Source of the DNA: CAZCJU01 sp964562175
Lineage (GTDB): Bacteria > Bacillota > Clostridia > Oscillospirales > CAG-272
DNA: 8,383 bases
Assembly: GCA_964562175.1 (NCBI GenBank)
Contig: CAZLRV010000035.1
Span: 1 to 8,383 of the forward strand
Reading direction: 5' to 3'
The translations under genes were made by a program, and so were the position numbers. The first letter of the stretch is position 1. The number at the start of each line of letters is the position of its first letter. The notes under the pieces are model-generated. The model was given only the letters and a program-made list of their open reading frames with translations, was not told where the DNA came from and did not search any database. Shown piece by piece: positions 4,804 to 8,383 of the stretch.

Positions 4804-5226
4804 ATGGTAAAAGATTTGGTACACGACCCGATATTTCTTGCGGTAGCCTCGGATAAAGCCGCACTGGAGGATATGCAAGTTGTGCAAGATCTGCTTGACA
4901 CGCTTGCCGCTCACAGCAAAGTGTGCGTAGGTATGGCGGCAAATATGATAGGCGTGCGCAAGCAAATAATCGCCTTTGTTGACGGCAGCAGCGTTACAGG
5001 CTACACCGTAATGCTAAACCCGACAATTATCAAAAAAGAAATGCCTTACGAAACGGAAGAGGGTTGCCTTTCCCTGCTCGGCTCACCTCGCAGGTGCAAA
5101 AGGTATAGAAAAATTAAAGTACAATATCAAACGCCAAAGCTTCAAGCACGCATAAAAAGCTATGACGGATTTACGGCACAAATAATCCAGCACGAAATAG
5201 ATCATTGTAACGGCATTTTGATATAA
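4804..5226 (+). CDS. Peptide deformylase-like metalloprotein, NMIG variant
   Basis: This 140-aa protein is of the peptide deformylase fold, which removes the N-formyl group from nascent proteins using a Cys/His/His-bound metal. Motif 2, EGCLS (86-90), and motif 3, QHEIDH (129-134), are intact, giving metal ligands C88, H130 and H134 and catalytic E131. Motif 1 reads VGMAANMIG (42-50) instead of the usual GxGLAAxQ: the invariant glutamine that stabilises the transition state is replaced by methionine (M48). The protein is shorter than canonical deformylases (about 150-180 aa). The same short NMIG form is known in other Firmicutes as a second Def paralogue, so it is a subfamily rather than a damaged gene. 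Activity on formyl-methionine is uncertain. AAGGGGA upstream of ATG 4804 is the ribosome binding site. It is first in a likely operon, 23 bp before the EamA gene. Confidence 0.9.
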   Translation: MVKDLVHDPIFLAVASDKAALEDMQVVQDLLDTLAAHSKVCVGMAANMIGVRKQIIAFVDGSSVTGYTVMLNPTIIKKEMPYETEEGCLSLLGSPRRCKRYRKIKVQYQTPKLQARIKSYDGFTAQIIQHEIDHCNGILI

Positions 5227-5249
5227 ATATTTTACGGAGGCGCATAAAA

Positions 5250-5663
5250 ATGTGGTTTGTATTTGCATTGCTGTCGGCAATTTTTGCGGCTTTGACATCT
5301 ATATTGGCAAAGGTCGGCATTGATGGTGTAAATTCCAATTTGGCTACGGCGATACGGACTGTAGTAGTCGTTATAATGGCTTGGGGAATGGTCTTTTTGA
5401 CGAACACTCAAGGTGGAATTACCGAAATCGGCAAAAAAAGCTGGGTATTTCTCATCTTATCGGGACTTGCAACCGGTGTGTCATGGCTTTGTTATTACAA
5501 GGCATTGCAGATAGGCGATGCGACAAAGGTCGTTCCCGTCGATAAATTAAGTGTCGTTTTGACATTAGTGCTTGCTTTTGTGTTTTTGCACGAGAAATTC
5601 ACCCCGAAATCGTTGGTGGGATGTATTCTTATAGGTGTCGGAACACTTGTCATGGCACTGTAA
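5250..5663 (+). CDS. Half-size EamA (DMT superfamily) transporter
   Basis: This 137-aa membrane protein is a single EamA unit with five predicted helices at about 1-24, 29-51, 64-86, 93-115 and 120-137. Full-length EamA transporters have two such units and 10 helices, so this protein must act as a homodimer or with a partner. Family landmarks are WLCYYKALQIGDATKVVPVD (80-99) between helices 3 and 4 and FLHEKFTPKSLVG (111-123) after helix 4. The substrate is unknown; relatives export amino acids or metabolites. GGAGG (5236-5240) lies nine bases before the ATG. It is 23 bp after the deformylase-like gene and 3-24 bp before the reductase, so all three are likely co-transcribed. Confidence 0.93.
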   Translation: MWFVFALLSAIFAALTSILAKVGIDGVNSNLATAIRTVVVVIMAWGMVFLTNTQGGITEIGKKSWVFLILSGLATGVSWLCYYKALQIGDATKVVPVDKLSVVLTLVLAFVFLHEKFTPKSLVGCILIGVGTLVMAL

Positions 5664-5687
5664 ACTATGGATAAGGAGAAAGAGCAA

Positions 5688-6398
5688 GTGAACAGACCTT
5701 ATATTATTTGTCACATGGTATCTTCGATAGACGGCAAGGTCACAGGCGAGTTTTTATCCTCTCCGGAATGTGCCGATGCGACGGAAATATATTATCGCAT
5801 AAACAAAGAAGCCAAAGCAAACGGCTTTATATGCGGTCGTACTACAATGGAGGGCAGTTTTACCGGCAAATGGTATCCGGAGCTTGATAAATATGAAAAT
5901 GCAGAATGCGATCCCGATATAAAAGCGGATCGGATAGTATGCGCCAAGGGCGGCTTTTACGCCGTTGCATTCGATACGCACGGCAAACTCGGTTGGAGAA
6001 GCGATAAACTCGTCGATCCCGACGGCGATCCCGGATACGACGGTGCTGCGATAGTCGAGGTGCTTTCACAGCAAGTCGATAAACGCTATTTGCTTTATTT
6101 GCGTGATATGAATATATCATATATCTTTGCGGGCGAAGACTCAATAGATATACCGCTTGCACTGCATAAGCTGAAAGCCTTGCTTGGTTGCGAAGCCTTA
6201 CTTCTTGAGGGCGGCAGTATTATAAACGGAGCATTTGAGCGAGCGGGATGCGTTGATGAGCTGAGCCTCATCGTAGCCCCGATCGTATCGGGGAAAGACG
6301 GCAGAGCCTTATTTGCCGATGCAAGCCCGACGAGCTTCAAGCTCAATAAAGCAGAGTCCGAAAACGGTGTTCTCATTTTGAATTATAAAAGAAGCTAA
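5688..6398 (+). CDS. RibD C-terminal / dihydrofolate reductase-fold oxidoreductase
   Basis: This protein of about 236 aa belongs to the RibD_C family, NADPH-dependent reductases with the DHFR fold whose best-known member reduces the ribosylamino-pyrimidine in riboflavin synthesis. Seen here from the GTG start: RPYIICHMVSSIDGKVTG (3-20), the cofactor-loop motif GRTTMEG (50-56), and LLLEGGSIINGAF (171-183) leading to DELSLIVAPIVSG (190-202), all typical. No deaminase domain is present, so it is a stand-alone reductase and its substrate is not known. An ATG at 5667 in the same frame is possible. AAGGAG (5673-5678) lies nine bases before GTG 5688, while the ATG has no such site, and relatives typically begin M-x-RPYIICHM, so GTG is preferred. 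It follows the EamA gene closely in the operon. Confidence 0.87.
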   Translation: MNRPYIICHMVSSIDGKVTGEFLSSPECADATEIYYRINKEAKANGFICGRTTMEGSFTGKWYPELDKYENAECDPDIKADRIVCAKGGFYAVAFDTHGKLGWRSDKLVDPDGDPGYDGAAIVEVLSQQVDKRYLLYLRDMNISYIFAGEDSIDIPLALHKLKALLGCEALLLEGGSIINGAFERAGCVDELSLIVAPIVSGKDGRALFADASPTSFKLNKAESENGVLILNYKRS

Positions 6399-6439
6399 AA
6401 TAAGGCAGATAGCATATCACAATAATTAATGGAGGGTAT

Positions 6440-8185
6440 ATGTTCGACGACAAGAACGGCATTTTTGGGTTTTGCCCCGATATGAACGGTGACGGCAAGC
6501 ACGATTTTGCCGACTATTTAATATACCGGGATTTGATGGAAAAAGAAGCGAGCGAGGATAAACCGAGGCGATTCGATACGCAGACTACCATGAGTAAGGA
6601 AGATATACAATCGAAGTATGGAATAGACAGCGAAGAATTCAACTCAAGAGAGGACTACCTGCAAGCAATAAACGATGTTTCGCTCGATTTTATCGGCGAC
6701 GACGATATCGATGATGACATTGATTTCGAATGCGATGACATATTTGACGAAAACGACAGTATATCGCTCGGCGTGTCGGATGATGATATTTATGACGGCT
6801 TGGAATATGACCTTGCAAGTGAAGCCGACGATGATGGGAGGGGCGAAATGTATTCCGTTTCCTTGGAATTTGTCTCTCCGAATGATTGCGACGAAATAAA
6901 GGAATCCGATTACCCAAACAAAAGAACGTACACCACCGCATGGATGCTTTCTTTCCTAAAAAACGATGAGCTGTATATTCCATCCGATATGACAAAGGAG
7001 GAGGAAGAAAAGCTTTTAAGATTTATTCTTTCGCAAAGCTGTATCGCCGCACGTTATTTAAGTTGCTATAACGGATTTCTTTACGTACAAGCCGTAAAGG
7101 AAAACTTTTCCCTGCCAATATCTGCAGAGGACGAGGACAACATAGCCGAAAACACATTTTCGACTTTTTTCACGGAGCTTGTGGAAGAAGATACGGAGCT
7201 GGCGTTGGATGTGTGGGCATGGTGTATCAAAGAATTCGGCGCATATCAATGCTATATGAACGAAAAGCACGCCTTATATTCTCACGTTACGCTTTCATAT
7301 GACGATTATCCCGACGAATTTCGGCAACGCCTTATAGATCGCCTCGGTGACGACCCGAGCTTTTGCCGAGGTCTTTTCGCCGAATCACCCGATATACCTC
7401 TCGGCACAAGCGAAATAATAATCGTCGCACTGCAAAGCGGAAAGGAAAAAGCCGCTCGTATGATATTTGTCGGCTCATTGATAAATCAAAACGCAATGAG
7501 CAAAACAAAGACGGACCTTTTGGAAAATATCATCTGCAATGCCTCAAATTGGGAAGAGCTTGAAACCATGGAGGCAATACAAAAAAGCATACTGCCGCTT
7601 GCAAGAGAATCAAACAATAAACGAATAAACCGAATGTTGCCGAAGCTTGAGAAAAAAGTCGACGATTATATAAAAAGCGTTGAACTCTCTGCGGAAAAAT
7701 ACCGATATTCACGCCGTTTTTCTTGGCGTGCGGCATATAAAGAGTGCGATACAGATCCCTTGAAATATGAAACGGAAGATGAGTATCTTGCCGCAGTCAA
7801 GGAAGGTAACTACGGTTGGCGTGAGCATGTGGCACCGTCTAAGCTGTTGTTCGCAGACCCGCTCGATTATGAAACGAGCGAAGAATTCAATAAAGCAGTA
7901 CGCACGGCTTGCTGCGGAAAGCTTAGAACCGACACAAGAAAAGAAGCCGCAAATGACAATAGAGTGTATAAATTCTGCAAAGTCAAAACAGAGCTTGAAC
8001 CGAACAGATGCTATTACTATTTCCCCGGCGCACTCTCGCTCTGTCTCGGAGATGAAGTTATAGTCCCGTTCGGTCAAGATGATCAAGAAATACACGGAAG
8101 CGTAGTCTCGATCGGCGAATGCTACCGCAATGCCCTACCCTGCTCCCCCGACAGCATCAAATACATAAAACGCAAACAGAATTAA
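6440..8185 (+). CDS. Uncharacterised acidic protein with one EF-hand/dockerin-like loop
   Basis: This 581-aa protein was not recognised as a known family. Near the N-terminus, DMNGDGKHDFAD (14-25) matches a 12-residue calcium-binding loop of EF-hand/dockerin type, as a single copy. Residues 84-132 are very rich in aspartate. Residues about 160-420 look helical and globular. A short motif of the form Y/F-x-(T/S)-x-E/D-E/D-Y/F-xx-A occurs at 67-76, 443-452 and 477-486 (FNSREDYLQA, YETEDEYLAA, YETSEEFNKA). The C-terminus (about 525-578, YYYFPGALSLCLGDEVIVPFG and onward) reads like a small beta-barrel of the kind that begins PriA-type proteins, a weak resemblance. No signal peptide or membrane segment is seen, so it is probably cytoplasmic despite the dockerin-like loop. 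GGAGGG (6431-6436) is unusually close to the ATG. It follows the reductase by 41 bp and may share its operon. Confidence 0.85.
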   Translation: MFDDKNGIFGFCPDMNGDGKHDFADYLIYRDLMEKEASEDKPRRFDTQTTMSKEDIQSKYGIDSEEFNSREDYLQAINDVSLDFIGDDDIDDDIDFECDDIFDENDSISLGVSDDDIYDGLEYDLASEADDDGRGEMYSVSLEFVSPNDCDEIKESDYPNKRTYTTAWMLSFLKNDELYIPSDMTKEEEEKLLRFILSQSCIAARYLSCYNGFLYVQAVKENFSLPISAEDEDNIAENTFSTFFTELVEEDTELALDVWAWCIKEFGAYQCYMNEKHALYSHVTLSYDDYPDEFRQRLIDRLGDDPSFCRGLFAESPDIPLGTSEIIIVALQSGKEKAARMIFVGSLINQNAMSKTKTDLLENIICNASNWEELETMEAIQKSILPLARESNNKRINRMLPKLEKKVDDYIKSVELSAEKYRYSRRFSWRAAYKECDTDPLKYETEDEYLAAVKEGNYGWREHVAPSKLLFADPLDYETSEEFNKAVRTACCGKLRTDTRKEAANDNRVYKFCKVKTELEPNRCYYYFPGALSLCLGDEVIVPFGQDDQEIHGSVVSIGECYRNALPCSPDSIKYIKRKQN

Positions 8186-8213
8186 ACATACTCTTTTATA
8201 ACATATCATCCGA

Positions 8214-8383
8214 TTATGTTGCCTCCGAGATATAGCCGGCGACAAAGCCGACCGAGGGAATCTGCGCAACTTCATTATACATCAAACCGCCGCTTCGGTG
8301 AACACTGCTCACCGTAACCCCTATCCGCCGCTCAAGCTTAAAATATTCACACTTATCGGTTAAAATAAGGTAACACGAAGAAA
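8214..8383 (-). CDS. 3' end of a convergent gene, product unrecognised (partial)
   Basis: On the minus strand one frame is open from the window edge for 55 codons to TAA at 8216-8214, while the other two minus frames are broken by several stops. The visible C-terminus contains TDKCEYFKLERRIGVTVSS and ends GFVAGYISEAT. The codons are G/C-ended in the style of the neighbouring genes, which supports real coding. The gene converges on the 581-aa protein gene, with 28 bp between the stops and no clear terminator in the gap. The start and most of the protein lie outside the window, and no family was recognised. Confidence 0.62.
   Translation of the reverse strand, partial: SSCYLILTDKCEYFKLERRIGVTVSSVHRSGGLMYNEVAQIPSVGFVAGYISEAT

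Noticed and set aside
6440..6560. Dockerin module of a cellulosome enzyme
   Set aside because: Only one calcium loop is present, it is at the extreme N-terminus, and there is no signal peptide or catalytic domain of that type.
1..8383. CRISPR array, insertion sequence, integrase or attachment-site duplication
   Set aside because: No regularly spaced repeats, transposase or recombinase frames, or tRNA-end duplications were seen on either strand.

Overview
The window looks like a chromosomal segment of a low-to-moderate G+C Firmicute, most likely a gut-type clostridium (Oscillospiraceae/Lachnospiraceae-like). The reasons are strong GGAGG-type ribosome binding sites, consensus sigma-A promoters (TTGACA, 17-bp spacer, TATAAT) and intrinsic terminators with GCAA or UUCG loops. 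The gene content agrees: a short NMIG-type peptide deformylase paralogue, a half-size EamA transporter and a MATE pump. The genus cannot be read from the sequence.

Left part (1-1021): a minus-strand operon of an XRE-type helix-turn-helix regulator and an ImmA/IrrE-type metallopeptidase. The two overlap by ATGA and are driven by a consensus extended -10 promoter. A hairpin plus T-run, oriented for plus-strand transcription, overlaps the end of the peptidase gene.

Central locus (1149-2727), the most interesting part: a plus-strand extended -10 promoter precedes a probable structured RNA. That RNA contains a perfect tRNA T-arm (5-bp stem, TTCGAAT loop) followed directly by a 7-bp acceptor-like stem closed by a GCAA tetraloop, then a GG-rich D-arm-like stretch. 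This is the order of a circularly permuted tRNA with no free 3' end, as in the bacterial YrlA Y-RNAs. A second structured leader (about 1443-1555) follows, then a gene for an SPFH/Band-7 (slipin-like) protein. The protein has no membrane anchor and carries three copies of an NGKF-type motif. From memory, Burroughs and Aravind (NAR 2016) proposed Band-7 proteins with a cognate tRNA-like RNA as scaffolds in RNA repair, so this is probably a member of that little-studied class. No RNA ligase or end-healing enzyme is present in this window. The divergent XRE-ImmA pair could be its stress-responsive regulator, but that is inference.

Middle (2728-4803): a consensus promoter sits directly against a strong terminator, followed by a MATE efflux pump gene. 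A gene-free stretch of about 490 bp with two or three terminators comes next, and the last T-run abuts the next promoter.

Right part (4697-8185): a probable plus-strand operon of peptide deformylase-like protein, half-size EamA transporter, RibD/DHFR-fold reductase (probable GTG start) and an unrecognised 581-aa acidic protein with one EF-hand/dockerin-like loop. The far right edge holds the 3' end of a convergent minus-strand gene (8214-8383) that runs off the window.
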